The notes beneath the pieces were generated by a model. The model saw nothing but the letters and a program-made list of their open reading frames with translations, had not been told where the DNA came from and ran no database searches. The position numbers and the translations under genes are program-made. A stretch of 64,000 nt of DNA from Fulvivirga sediminis (GTDB taxonomy: Bacteria > Bacteroidota > Bacteroidia > Cytophagales > Cyclobacteriaceae), in the NCBI RefSeq assembly GCF_016757215.1, contig NZ_JAESIY010000016.1, positions 1-64,000 of the forward strand. The letters run 5' to 3'. Of the stretch, positions 55,408-64,000 are shown piece after piece; the stretch's first letter is position 1, and each line of letters starts with the position of its first letter.

Positions 55408-58400
55408 ATGGAAAGAACAGGAATGGAGGTCGCCATCATTGGTATGGCAGGTAGATTTCCAAAGTCAAAGAATATAGATGAGTTTTGGAGTAATCTGGTC
55501 AATAGTAAAGACTGCATTACCCATTTTTCGAAGGAAGACCTTATGGATGCTGGAATAGGTAGAGAGCTACTGGATAATCCTATGTACGTTAAGGCGAAGG
55601 GATATCTGGAAGGTATTGAATACTTTGATGCCAACTATTTCGGTTTATCAGCACAAGATGTGGTTTTTATGGATCCACAGGTTAGACTGTTTATAGAACT
55701 GATCAATGAAGTGCTGGAGAATGCAGGAATCAATCCTCAAAAGTTTAAAGGGCCGATAGGATTGTACGGTGGAGCCATAGATAACTTTGATTGGAAATTA
55801 AAAACTCATCTACAGCCTAAAGACAACATTGATCCTTTTTCCGCAGGTATGAATTCTACCAAGGATCTGATGACGACTCTGGCTTCTTATATATTTGACC
55901 TCAAAGGGCCGAGTTACAGCATTCAGACCGCTTGTTCTACATCCATGGTTGCTATTCATACGGCTTGTAGAAGTGTTTTAAGTGGAGAGTGTGAGGTAGC
56001 TCTTGCAGGAGGGGTATCGGTAAGTCCTTATCAAAAAAGTGGTCATCTATATAGCGATGGCATGTTCTTCTCGCCGGATGGAAAAATAAGATCGTTTGAT
56101 GCTAATGCGTCAGGCTTTGTATTTGGCTATGGAGGAGGAGTGGTAGCACTCAAACCTTTAGAGGATGCTATAGAAGATGGTGACTACATCCATGGCGTTA
56201 TTAAAGGTTCGGCGATCAATAATGATGGACGTCAGAAAGTTGGCTATGCCGCGCCAAGTGTACAAGGTCAGGCAGATGTAATAACCGAGGCTATAGAGAT
56301 TTCAGGTATAGATAAATCAGATATGCGATATTTGGAAACTCATGGTGCAGCTACGCCACTTGGCGATTCTGTGGAGATAAGAGCGCTCAAAAAAGTATAT
56401 GGCGATCAGGCTGCGGGTAGTATAGGTACCGGATCGGTAAAGTCTAACATAGGCCATCTCGATGCTGCTGCTGGCGTGGCTGGCTTTATTAAAACAGTAT
56501 TGTCTGTTAAAAACCGAATGCTGCCGGCTACCATCAACTTTGATATACCTAATGAGAACTTGGATCTTATTAGCAGCCCATTTTTTATTCCGCAGCAGCC
56601 AGTATCACTTAGCGCGGATCAATTTCCGGTGTATGCCGGAGTTAGCTCAATGGGTATTGGAGGTACTAACGTGCATGTCATACTCGAGGAATATAAGCAT
56701 GAAGTAAAGCAAGGCATAGCAGGAGAGCATGTGGTTGTATTGAGTGCCAAAACAAGTACTGCACTAGTTGAACAAGCCCGACAGCTTTACAGGCACCTGA
56801 ATAATACCCCCAATGAGTCTTTGGCTAATATTGCTCATACCTTACAGGAAGGAAGAAAGGAACTGACTTTTAGGAGGGCAATCACGGTTGATAGTGTTGA
56901 CCAATTGTTGGAATATCTGGCACTGGATGAATATGCTTATGGTCGAGTAGCTACTCATCCGGAAAAGTTGGTATTAGACTTCAGTGATTACAAATTCGAC
57001 CAAGTTTCAGCATTATCTCTATACGATAATTCAAATATAGTTCGAAAATACATTGATCAGGTTTGCAGTGATCTTTCAGCCATAGGTCATCTTCAGGTAT
57101 CGTCGAAGGATATTATCACTCACAGTGCGAAGTCGAATTTGCTTTGGCATTTATGCATGGCCAGATTCCTCAAAGAAGCTGCTGTCAACGTAAGCGTTGT
57201 TAAGGCTACTTCAATTGAGGCTCTGATGTATATGGTGGCTGGCAATAAGACAGCTGAGACTACCTGTCTCAAATGGATGGCCAATATTTATAATCAGGAG
57301 GTTTCAGCATCTGCAATATCTACGTTGATGCACGACCTTGGTAAAGGTGATCTTTCATTAGATGACTATAATGCTAAAAAGTTCTATAGCGTAGCTGAAC
57401 TGAAGGAAGTAGCTGAGGAAGATCTTAGTCAGGATAAGAGATGTCTAATCGCAAAAGTGAGACATGATAGTTTTGTTACGTTGCTTGGACAGCTTTGGGA
57501 GAATGGAATTGTAGTTAATTGGAAGCTGTTACACGGCCAGAAGAAACCTTCCAAGTTACCTTTGCCAACATATCCGTTTGAAAGGAGCAGATATTGGATA
57601 GACAAGGATATCAAAGAGCTGACCCAGCAGCATTTAGCAAATGAATTGTTGAAAAAAGAGCAGTTGGAAGATTGGTTCTATCATAGCTCATGGAGTAGAA
57701 CACCCCTTAAAAAGGGTTTGAGTAAACCTGATAATAGAGAGGTTTGGATGGTGCTTTCTGATAATTCTGGTATATGCCATGAGTTCTTACAATTATGCGA
57801 GAATGGATCAATAGAAGTGAGGCAGGTTAAACAGGAAGAAGGTTTAACAGGGCTACACCAGGCCTTTAGAGAATTTGATGGAGATAAGTTAAACAGGGTT
57901 ATAAATTTTTGGCAGATTGATGATGCTTCTAGAGAATTTGATACCCAGGACTTTCTATTGGACACAGGATATAACACTGCTATTGCTTTGGCAAAAGCTA
58001 TCCAAAATAAAGGCATCAACCAACCCATAACTATTCATTGGGTGGCAACAGGTCTATTCGATGTGGTTGGAGGTGAAAATATTAATCCTTGGGCTGCTAC
58101 AGTATTAGGGCCATTAAGGTCAATACCTCAGGAGCAGCCTATAATCACATGCCAGGAACTGGATGTGAACACATCCTCGGCTGATTCTAAGATCGTCGCA
58201 CGACAGCTATGGAATGAAATTTTACAAAAAAATACCATTTCTCAGGTTGCTTTCCGTAATGGGCATCGTTGGGAAATGGATTATCGTTTGGTGACTTCGC
58301 AGCAGGAACAGAACAATTCGAGTATCGTGAATGGTGGAGTTTATGTATTATCAGGCGGACTTGGAAATATTGGATTGACTATAGCAGATTATCTCACTCG

Positions 58401-60759
58401 TACTTATGATGCACAGGTTATATTGCTGTCCAGAACAGCATTGCCCACAGAGGAACAATGGGATAATATCCTTACGAAAGATAATAGCTCCGGTCTGGCA
58501 AAAAGAATAAACGCACTCAGAAAATTGAAGGAGCACACATCCAAAGTGGATATAGCTGTATGCGATGTGGCCAAACATGACGAAATAGAGTCAGTAATAA
58601 CAAACATAGAATCTGAATATGGTAGAATCAATGGCATCTTTCATGCTGCTGGCTCCATAGGAGAAGATGCATTTATGCCCGCCATTGAAACTCCTCATTT
58701 GCAAGAAGCAGGGGCTAATTATAGGGCGAAGGTATTAGGTACTATCAATTTATATGAAGCAACAAAAAACAGGGATCTAGACTTTTGCTTGCTGATGTCA
58801 TCCATAAGTTCAGCCCTTGGTGGTTTGGGATTTTCTGAATATGCGGCTACTAGTCACTTCCTCGAAAATTTTGCTTTGTGGGCGAACAGGAAATCTGATT
58901 TCTCATGGTCTAGCGTGGCCTGGGATAGCTGGCCGGTTACAGGGGGTAAGGAAGACACAGATATGTTGACCGATAAACTCAGGATGTCTGCAGAGGAAGC
59001 TGGTAAAGCTTTGGAGTATGCGCTGAATATGGGTAGTGATGATTTTGCTGTTATACATTCACCTACCGATCTAAATACGCGTGTAGAGCAATGGGTGGAA
59101 ACAAGCGATGATGAGGAAAAAGATGTAGCTCGCGCACCACGGCCTGAGGTCAGTACCGAGTACACAGCGCCAGTCACACCATTGGAAAAGGATATAGCAT
59201 CTATATGGATGAATGTGCTTGGGCTGGATAAAGTCGGATTGGACGATAACTTTTTCGAATTAGGAGGCAATTCATTAAAAATGATCGCTGTAGCCTCCAA
59301 TATCCATAAAAAACTCAAGCGTAAAGTTGAAATTAAGAACCTCTTCAAGGCACTTACCATACGTTCGGTAAGAGCCTACCTTGAATCTTTGGATGAGGAT
59401 CATTCATATCAGGCAATTGAAAGAGCACAGGAGGCTGAATATTATTCTTTAACTCCTGCGATGACCAATATTTATATGCAGTGCCAGTTTAAAAACATCG
59501 GCACAGTGTACAATATTGCTAATGGACTTTTACTTAAAGATCAAGTTGATGTTGGTCGTATTAAGAAGTGTGCACAAGCTTTGGTAGACAGACATGAGCC
59601 TTTAAGAACCTCATTTCACAATGTAGATGGTATTCCTATGCAGAAAGTGCATAAGGACTGTGAGGTGAACTTTGAGGTTTTTGAAGTGGAAGATAACCCT
59701 GGTGAAGTTGAGAATATAATTTCTAAAATGATCCGGCCATTCGACCTCTCAGAAGAAAGTCTCTTCAGAGTGGGGCTGGTACATGTGGCTAACAAACAAA
59801 CCATTCTGGTTTTTGATCTACACCATATCATTTGCGATGGTGTGACGATTAGTGTTTTGGCTGAAGAATTTACTCAATTATATTCAGGCAAAAACCTTGA
59901 ACCATTATCATTGCAACTCAAAGATTATATTGCTTATCTCCAAAACAACGAAAAAGAGGAAGCCGAGAAATTCTGGCTTGAGCACCTTGCTCCAGCAATA
60001 CCTACGTTGCAACTCCAGACTGATTATGAGAGAAGTTTCAGACGGGAGTTTGAAGGAACACAATTTAGTTTTGAGGTAGATAAAAGTATCATTGATAAGC
60101 TGGATCAGACATCTACTGACAAATCAGTAACTCTGTTTGTAAAGCTAATGTCGATCACTTATATCTTGCTTTCCAAATATTCAAGTCAGGAAGATATAAT
60201 CATTGGTAGTGGCGTAGCTGGTAGAAATCATCCGGATGTAAGCCGAACTACGGGATTGTTTTTCAATGCATTTCCGGTAAGAATCAATCAAAGCTCTGAG
60301 ATCACCTATGAGAAGTTGATGGAGGAAGTAAAAGAATTGATGCTCAATATTTATGAGTATGAGAGCTGCGACATGGAGAGAGTATATAAAGAGCTCCAAT
60401 TACAGAGAAAGCCTGACAGAAACTTTTTATATGATGTAGTATTTCTACTACAGAATTATCAAGCTTCAGGCATTGGTCTTGATAATACGGAGATCACTAA
60501 TTATCCTCTTCCTGTACAGTATTCGCAGAACGATATCACTTTCCATGCTTATCAGCTGGAGGATAACGGTATTAAAATGGTGCTGACATACAGCTCTAAG
60601 CTTTTTAAAGAAGATACTATAAAAAGAATGGCTGTAAACTTTGAGTCAATTGCGAGTCAGGTTGCTGAAAACTCAGAAATAAAGATTTCAAATATTGAAA
60701 TTGGAGATATATATGAAAGGGCAGAAGTGGATATGTCTGGAATGGACTTCGACTTTTGA
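55408..60759 (+). CDS. PKS-NRPS: KS-(AT absent/degenerate)-KR-ACP-C
   Basis: This 1783-residue protein has an intact KS (Cys176, His312, His350). Where an AT should follow (about 440-740) there is a shorter segment without any GHSxG motif or the usual FxGQG start, although the flanking linkers (LSAK... and PLPTYPFERSRYWI) remain. KR follows (SGGLGNIG near 982, Tyr1145), then ACP (LGGNS, Ser1289) and a full C domain (HHIICDG 1472-1478). The module must be loaded in trans, most simply by the AT at 46780. The C-terminus ends in an acidic-aromatic tail (MSGMDFDF), possibly a docking motif. Confidence 0.91.
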   Translation: MERTGMEVAIIGMAGRFPKSKNIDEFWSNLVNSKDCITHFSKEDLMDAGIGRELLDNPMYVKAKGYLEGIEYFDANYFGLSAQDVVFMDPQVRLFIELINEVLENAGINPQKFKGPIGLYGGAIDNFDWKLKTHLQPKDNIDPFSAGMNSTKDLMTTLASYIFDLKGPSYSIQTACSTSMVAIHTACRSVLSGECEVALAGGVSVSPYQKSGHLYSDGMFFSPDGKIRSFDANASGFVFGYGGGVVALKPLEDAIEDGDYIHGVIKGSAINNDGRQKVGYAAPSVQGQADVITEAIEISGIDKSDMRYLETHGAATPLGDSVEIRALKKVYGDQAAGSIGTGSVKSNIGHLDAAAGVAGFIKTVLSVKNRMLPATINFDIPNENLDLISSPFFIPQQPVSLSADQFPVYAGVSSMGIGGTNVHVILEEYKHEVKQGIAGEHVVVLSAKTSTALVEQARQLYRHLNNTPNESLANIAHTLQEGRKELTFRRAITVDSVDQLLEYLALDEYAYGRVATHPEKLVLDFSDYKFDQVSALSLYDNSNIVRKYIDQVCSDLSAIGHLQVSSKDIITHSAKSNLLWHLCMARFLKEAAVNVSVVKATSIEALMYMVAGNKTAETTCLKWMANIYNQEVSASAISTLMHDLGKGDLSLDDYNAKKFYSVAELKEVAEEDLSQDKRCLIAKVRHDSFVTLLGQLWENGIVVNWKLLHGQKKPSKLPLPTYPFERSRYWIDKDIKELTQQHLANELLKKEQLEDWFYHSSWSRTPLKKGLSKPDNREVWMVLSDNSGICHEFLQLCENGSIEVRQVKQEEGLTGLHQAFREFDGDKLNRVINFWQIDDASREFDTQDFLLDTGYNTAIALAKAIQNKGINQPITIHWVATGLFDVVGGENINPWAATVLGPLRSIPQEQPIITCQELDVNTSSADSKIVARQLWNEILQKNTISQVAFRNGHRWEMDYRLVTSQQEQNNSSIVNGGVYVLSGGLGNIGLTIADYLTRTYDAQVILLSRTALPTEEQWDNILTKDNSSGLAKRINALRKLKEHTSKVDIAVCDVAKHDEIESVITNIESEYGRINGIFHAAGSIGEDAFMPAIETPHLQEAGANYRAKVLGTINLYEATKNRDLDFCLLMSSISSALGGLGFSEYAATSHFLENFALWANRKSDFSWSSVAWDSWPVTGGKEDTDMLTDKLRMSAEEAGKALEYALNMGSDDFAVIHSPTDLNTRVEQWVETSDDEEKDVARAPRPEVSTEYTAPVTPLEKDIASIWMNVLGLDKVGLDDNFFELGGNSLKMIAVASNIHKKLKRKVEIKNLFKALTIRSVRAYLESLDEDHSYQAIERAQEAEYYSLTPAMTNIYMQCQFKNIGTVYNIANGLLLKDQVDVGRIKKCAQALVDRHEPLRTSFHNVDGIPMQKVHKDCEVNFEVFEVEDNPGEVENIISKMIRPFDLSEESLFRVGLVHVANKQTILVFDLHHIICDGVTISVLAEEFTQLYSGKNLEPLSLQLKDYIAYLQNNEKEEAEKFWLEHLAPAIPTLQLQTDYERSFRREFEGTQFSFEVDKSIIDKLDQTSTDKSVTLFVKLMSITYILLSKYSSQEDIIIGSGVAGRNHPDVSRTTGLFFNAFPVRINQSSEITYEKLMEEVKELMLNIYEYESCDMERVYKELQLQRKPDRNFLYDVVFLLQNYQASGIGLDNTEITNYPLPVQYSQNDITFHAYQLEDNGIKMVLTYSSKLFKEDTIKRMAVNFESIASQVAENSEIKISNIEIGDIYERAEVDMSGMDFDF

Positions 60760-60812
60760 TAAGGGAACAATTATAAAGAGCTTCTAAGACGCTTAAATTA
60801 CATTTTTTGAAT

Positions 60813-63800
60813 ATGAACACATCAACCGCAAATGTCAATATGAAATACTGGCAGGAAAAACGGAATTTAGATATAATTACTTCTCCCATCCTTTATGATG
60901 GAGGAGATCATGGTACTGATGGTATTATAGAAGGAGTATTTACAGTGAAGGACGATCTCGCTTCTGATGTCCTTAAAGCTAGTAATGAGAATGAAAAAGC
61001 ACTTTACGTCATTTTACTGTCATCGCTTTTTGTCGTCGCCAAGAAATATAATCAGAAAGGATCAGCATTTTCGATAGGTCTGCCAGTAGATCAAAACGAA
61101 GGAGCAAAGGATAATATCTGGCTTCCTCTGATAACTTCTGTTGAAGAAAACACTCAATTCAGAGAGTTATTAAATCAGGTTAAAAAAGAATGGATCAATG
61201 CTTTGACGCATCAAAATGTACCTGTCGGGAACGATCCTAATGAGTCATTGTTCGATTGGGCATTAGGAATGAACAATCTACATCGTAGCCAAAAAGCATT
61301 GCCTGTTAAAACTTCTCTATATTTCAATGTTGATGCATTTGACAACAAAATCAAGATTAATTGGATAGCAGATAGTTCTCGGTTATCTACTGGATTAGTA
61401 GGTCAGGTATTGAATCATTGGCAGCACCTTCTGGCACAAGTTGTTAAAGATTTCAATCAAGAGATAAGCTCATTGTCTGTCATTTCGGCAAAGGAAGAAA
61501 ATCTCGTATTAAAAGAATTCAATGGTACCCATATTGACAACGGTAACCATACATTAAAATCCCTTTTTGATGAGGTAGTTGATCAATACCCTAACAACCA
61601 AGCGGTGATATTTGGTGATAAGTCTATGACTTACGCTGAGCTCAATCAAAAAGCAAATGATATAGTCGCGCATCTTGCTGATAAAATGGATGGGCAAAAG
61701 CAAGCAGTGGCCCTTTACTGCCGTCCCTCTTTTGAAATGATCAGTGCTATGTTGGGGTGTATAAAAGCCGGTGTGCCTTACTTGCCATTATCTCCTCAAG
61801 ATCCAATTTCAAGAGTGAACTTTATATGTGCTGATGCTGGAGTCAATCTTATACTGACTCATTCTGAGTTAAAGGATCAATTGACAGAGCAAGTCAATAA
61901 TGATCAGATGTTAATAGAAGTAGACAATATTCAACAGCATGCAGAGTTAACCCCATTAACTGTTGATAGTAATGATACTGTTTATTACATATACACTTCA
62001 GGAACAACCGGTACGCCTAAGGGTGTAAATGTACTTCATAAGGGGGTTGTCAATTATACAACCTGGAGGATTAATAATTATAAACTCACACCTAATGATG
62101 TAACACTACAGGTGTTTCCTTATAATTTTGATGGGTTTGGCTGCAATCTTTATTCTACATTATTGTCAGGAGCTACGCTGCTATTGATGCCAGATGTCAA
62201 AGAGGTAGGTGCAGCAGAAATCGTCAGGTCACTAATTAAACATCAGGTAACAAACGGTTGTGTCACTTCTGGTGTTTACGATTTAATACTTTCTGAGTTG
62301 GATGAGAATGTAATATTGGATGCGTTGAGATTTGTGGCCTTAGCTGGTGACAAACCTTCAAAACCTCTTATTGAGCGTAGCCATCAATTGTTGCCTTCGG
62401 TTCAACTGACTAATGAATATGGTTTGACGGAGACCTCGATCGGAGGTACATGCAATAACCATTTACAGCAAAACAATCCAGGGGTAATAGGCAAGCCTAA
62501 CGCCAATACCCAGATTAGAATTCTCAATGATCAGGGACAATTACTCCCGATTGGTGCAATTGGTGAGCTATGTTTTTCCGGAGATAGTGTTGCCAAAGGA
62601 TATATCAATAGAGAAGAGCTGACCAGCGAGAAATTTGTTGATGATCCCTTTAATGAAGGTCAAGCAATGTATAAAACCGGGGATATGGCCAGATGGCTTC
62701 CCACAGGAGATCTAGAGTTTATTGGACGTCAGGATGACCAGGTTAAAGTACGTGGTTATAGAGTGGAACTGGATGAAATAGCGCATTACATAAAAGAAGC
62801 TTCTGGCGTATCTGATGCCATAGTGGTGCTGGAAACAAAGGATCAGGATAAAGAAGGATACCTTGTTGGTTACTACGTATCTGAAGAAGATGATGACCAG
62901 AAATTAGTCGAACATCTTAAGTCTGCTCTTCCAGAATACATGGTTCCGGCCTACTTAATGAAGATATCAGCGATACCTCTGACTTCCACAGGTAAGGTGA
63001 ACAAAAAGGAGCTTCCTAAACCTGAAATACAGGTGACAGAATCTGAAGATAATCAGCCTATGTCTGTAGTGGAGATGGAGTTGGCAGAAATGTGGGCTGC
63101 AGTAATAGATGTTGAGGTCGCGGATATCAACAGGATAAGTGATTTCTTTAAACTTGGTGGACACTCTATCAAGGTTTTGAAACTCATTAGTCAGTTTCAA
63201 AAGAAGTTTGGTGTTACAATTGAGCTTCAGGAGTTTTTCGAAAATCCTACTATAGCTGCTTTGTCTGCTAAAGTTGATAAGCAGGAGGTAAAGGATGATG
63301 TGCTCGAATTGGTGGTGGACAAAGAAAATCGCTATGAGCCATTTCCTTTGACGGATGTGCAGTATGCATACTGGATTGGCCGAAAGGATTCATTTAATTT
63401 TGGGCAAGTAGGAGCACACGGTTACTTTGAGACGTTCGTGCCAGAGTTGGATATTACACATTTTCAACAGGTTTTGAGACAGTTGATTGACAACCATGAT
63501 GTATTGAGAATGGTAGTGTCAGGTAATGGAGAACAAAGAATTCTTGAAAATGTACCACCTTACGAGGTGCGTGTATTAGACCTTAGAAAATATGATAACA
63601 AAGAAGGAGAGGAGCGCTTCTTCCAGTGGAGGGAAGAAATGGCGCATCATGTCTTTTCAGGTGAAGAATGGCCTCTTTTTGATGTAAGAGTAACTATTTT
63701 CGAAGATGAGACCTATAAAATCCATTATGGTACCGACGGTCTGGTAATGGATGCCGAGAGCTTAACCAAATTTGTATCTGAATATGAATTTCTCTATGCT

Positions 63801-64000
63801 AACCCAGAGGCAAAACCTGATGGTGTAAATATTTCTTTTAGAGACTATATGATTAGTGAGGGCAACTTTAGAAATGGACCTCTTTATCTTAAATCAAAGG
63901 AATACTGGCGCGAACGTATTGCGAATTTACCTATGGCGCCCGAATTACCAGTGAAATCTATGTCCAGCTTGCCTCAGAAGCCTAAATTTGCACGTAGAGC
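60813..64000 (+). CDS. NRPS, partial at right edge: half C-A-PCP-Cy...
   Basis: This open frame starts at ATG 60813 and runs off the window after 1062 codons. It begins with about 240 residues matching only the C-terminal lobe of a condensation domain (starting MKYWQEKRNL), with no HHxxxDG. Then comes an A domain (TSGTTGTPKG near 395; A5 reads YGLTE rather than YGPTE; specificity residues D-G-C-C-A-A-E-I-G), a PCP (LGGHS, Ser785) and a Cy-type condensation domain (LTDVQYAYWIGR start; D975, D980, S983). A second module clearly continues outside. The A substrate is unassigned. The upstream protein carries a complete C domain, so the half C may act as an interface. Confidence 0.9.
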   Translation, partial: MNTSTANVNMKYWQEKRNLDIITSPILYDGGDHGTDGIIEGVFTVKDDLASDVLKASNENEKALYVILLSSLFVVAKKYNQKGSAFSIGLPVDQNEGAKDNIWLPLITSVEENTQFRELLNQVKKEWINALTHQNVPVGNDPNESLFDWALGMNNLHRSQKALPVKTSLYFNVDAFDNKIKINWIADSSRLSTGLVGQVLNHWQHLLAQVVKDFNQEISSLSVISAKEENLVLKEFNGTHIDNGNHTLKSLFDEVVDQYPNNQAVIFGDKSMTYAELNQKANDIVAHLADKMDGQKQAVALYCRPSFEMISAMLGCIKAGVPYLPLSPQDPISRVNFICADAGVNLILTHSELKDQLTEQVNNDQMLIEVDNIQQHAELTPLTVDSNDTVYYIYTSGTTGTPKGVNVLHKGVVNYTTWRINNYKLTPNDVTLQVFPYNFDGFGCNLYSTLLSGATLLLMPDVKEVGAAEIVRSLIKHQVTNGCVTSGVYDLILSELDENVILDALRFVALAGDKPSKPLIERSHQLLPSVQLTNEYGLTETSIGGTCNNHLQQNNPGVIGKPNANTQIRILNDQGQLLPIGAIGELCFSGDSVAKGYINREELTSEKFVDDPFNEGQAMYKTGDMARWLPTGDLEFIGRQDDQVKVRGYRVELDEIAHYIKEASGVSDAIVVLETKDQDKEGYLVGYYVSEEDDDQKLVEHLKSALPEYMVPAYLMKISAIPLTSTGKVNKKELPKPEIQVTESEDNQPMSVVEMELAEMWAAVIDVEVADINRISDFFKLGGHSIKVLKLISQFQKKFGVTIELQEFFENPTIAALSAKVDKQEVKDDVLELVVDKENRYEPFPLTDVQYAYWIGRKDSFNFGQVGAHGYFETFVPELDITHFQQVLRQLIDNHDVLRMVVSGNGEQRILENVPPYEVRVLDLRKYDNKEGEERFFQWREEMAHHVFSGEEWPLFDVRVTIFEDETYKIHYGTDGLVMDAESLTKFVSEYEFLYANPEAKPDGVNISFRDYMISEGNFRNGPLYLKSKEYWRERIANLPMAPELPVKSMSSLPQKPKFARR

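Noticed and set aside
58854..59360. 168-codon minus-strand ORF inside the AT-less PKS
   Set aside because: Longest antisense ORF, but Ser-rich, lying over the KR end and ACP region; a shadow frame.
55408..61540. A frameshift splitting one synthase into the proteins at 55408 and 60813
   Set aside because: The upstream protein already contains a complete C domain, stop and start are 53 nt apart, and the half C at 60813 duplicates rather than completes that domain.

Overview
The window is most of one very large hybrid NRPS/PKS (non-ribosomal peptide / polyketide) biosynthetic cluster from a bacterium that looks like a member of the Bacteroidota, probably Cytophagales. The evidence for this is AT-rich DNA (around 40% GC by eye), starts mostly without a clear Shine-Dalgarno sequence, a Bacteroidota-style 798-residue MacB/FtsX permease and an IS3-type remnant of a kind common in that phylum. 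The genus is inference.

Layout. Positions 1-976 are mobile-element debris: a possible 5' end of a group II intron on the minus strand, a truncated small ORF, and an IS3-family remnant (orfA plus the first codons of orfB). Positions 977-1871 are an AT-rich gap with a nested inverted repeat and three perfect 16-bp direct repeats just upstream of the cluster. From 1872 to the right edge every gene is on the plus strand with gaps of 137 nt or less and several overlaps, so the region reads as one operon of at least 62 kb that continues beyond 64000.

The order is: (1) a FAAL-ACP-C-A(Asn)-PCP-E loading NRPS, which should make an N-acyl-D-Asn start; (2) a block of small enzymes that reads as two extender-unit pathways, FkbH-like/ACP/acyl-CoA dehydrogenase for hydroxymalonyl-ACP and 3-hydroxyacyl-CoA dehydrogenase/ACP/acyl-CoA dehydrogenase/Ser adenylation domain for aminomalonyl-ACP, with two tandem sulfotransferases between them; (3) an ABC permease; (4) an NRPS whose Asn-type adenylation domain is interrupted by a zinc-finger plus PP-loop amidotransferase-like domain; (5) a 4130-residue PKS-NRPS (KS-AT-KR-KR-ACP-Cy-A-PCP-C-A-PCP); (6) a TubC-docked C-A-PCP protein; (7) KS-AT-KR-ACP-C-A-PCP; (8) a freestanding acyltransferase; (9) KS-AT-KR(with inserted methyltransferase)-ACP; (10) a CmlA-like metallo-beta-lactamase-fold protein, probably a diiron beta-hydroxylase; (11) KS-(no functional AT)-KR-ACP-C; (12) the start of an NRPS (half C-A-PCP-Cy...) cut by the window end.

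How it works together (inference): a fatty acid is activated by the FAAL, joined to D-Asn, and extended by Asn-type, Ser-type and unassigned amino acids and by polyketide units. Some extender units are probably aminomalonyl or hydroxymalonyl, delivered by the trans-acting AT to the AT-less module or by the cis ATs. Hydroxylation, C-methylation, sulfation and heterocyclisation would decorate the chain. The N-acyl-D-Asn start recalls the prodrug strategy of colibactin and zwittermicin, and the extender genes match the zwittermicin/colibactin logic. The most novel element is the PP-loop domain inside the A domain of the protein at 18941-23206. It may convert a side-chain amide or carboxyl of the loaded Asn/Asp into an amidine, amide or thioamide.
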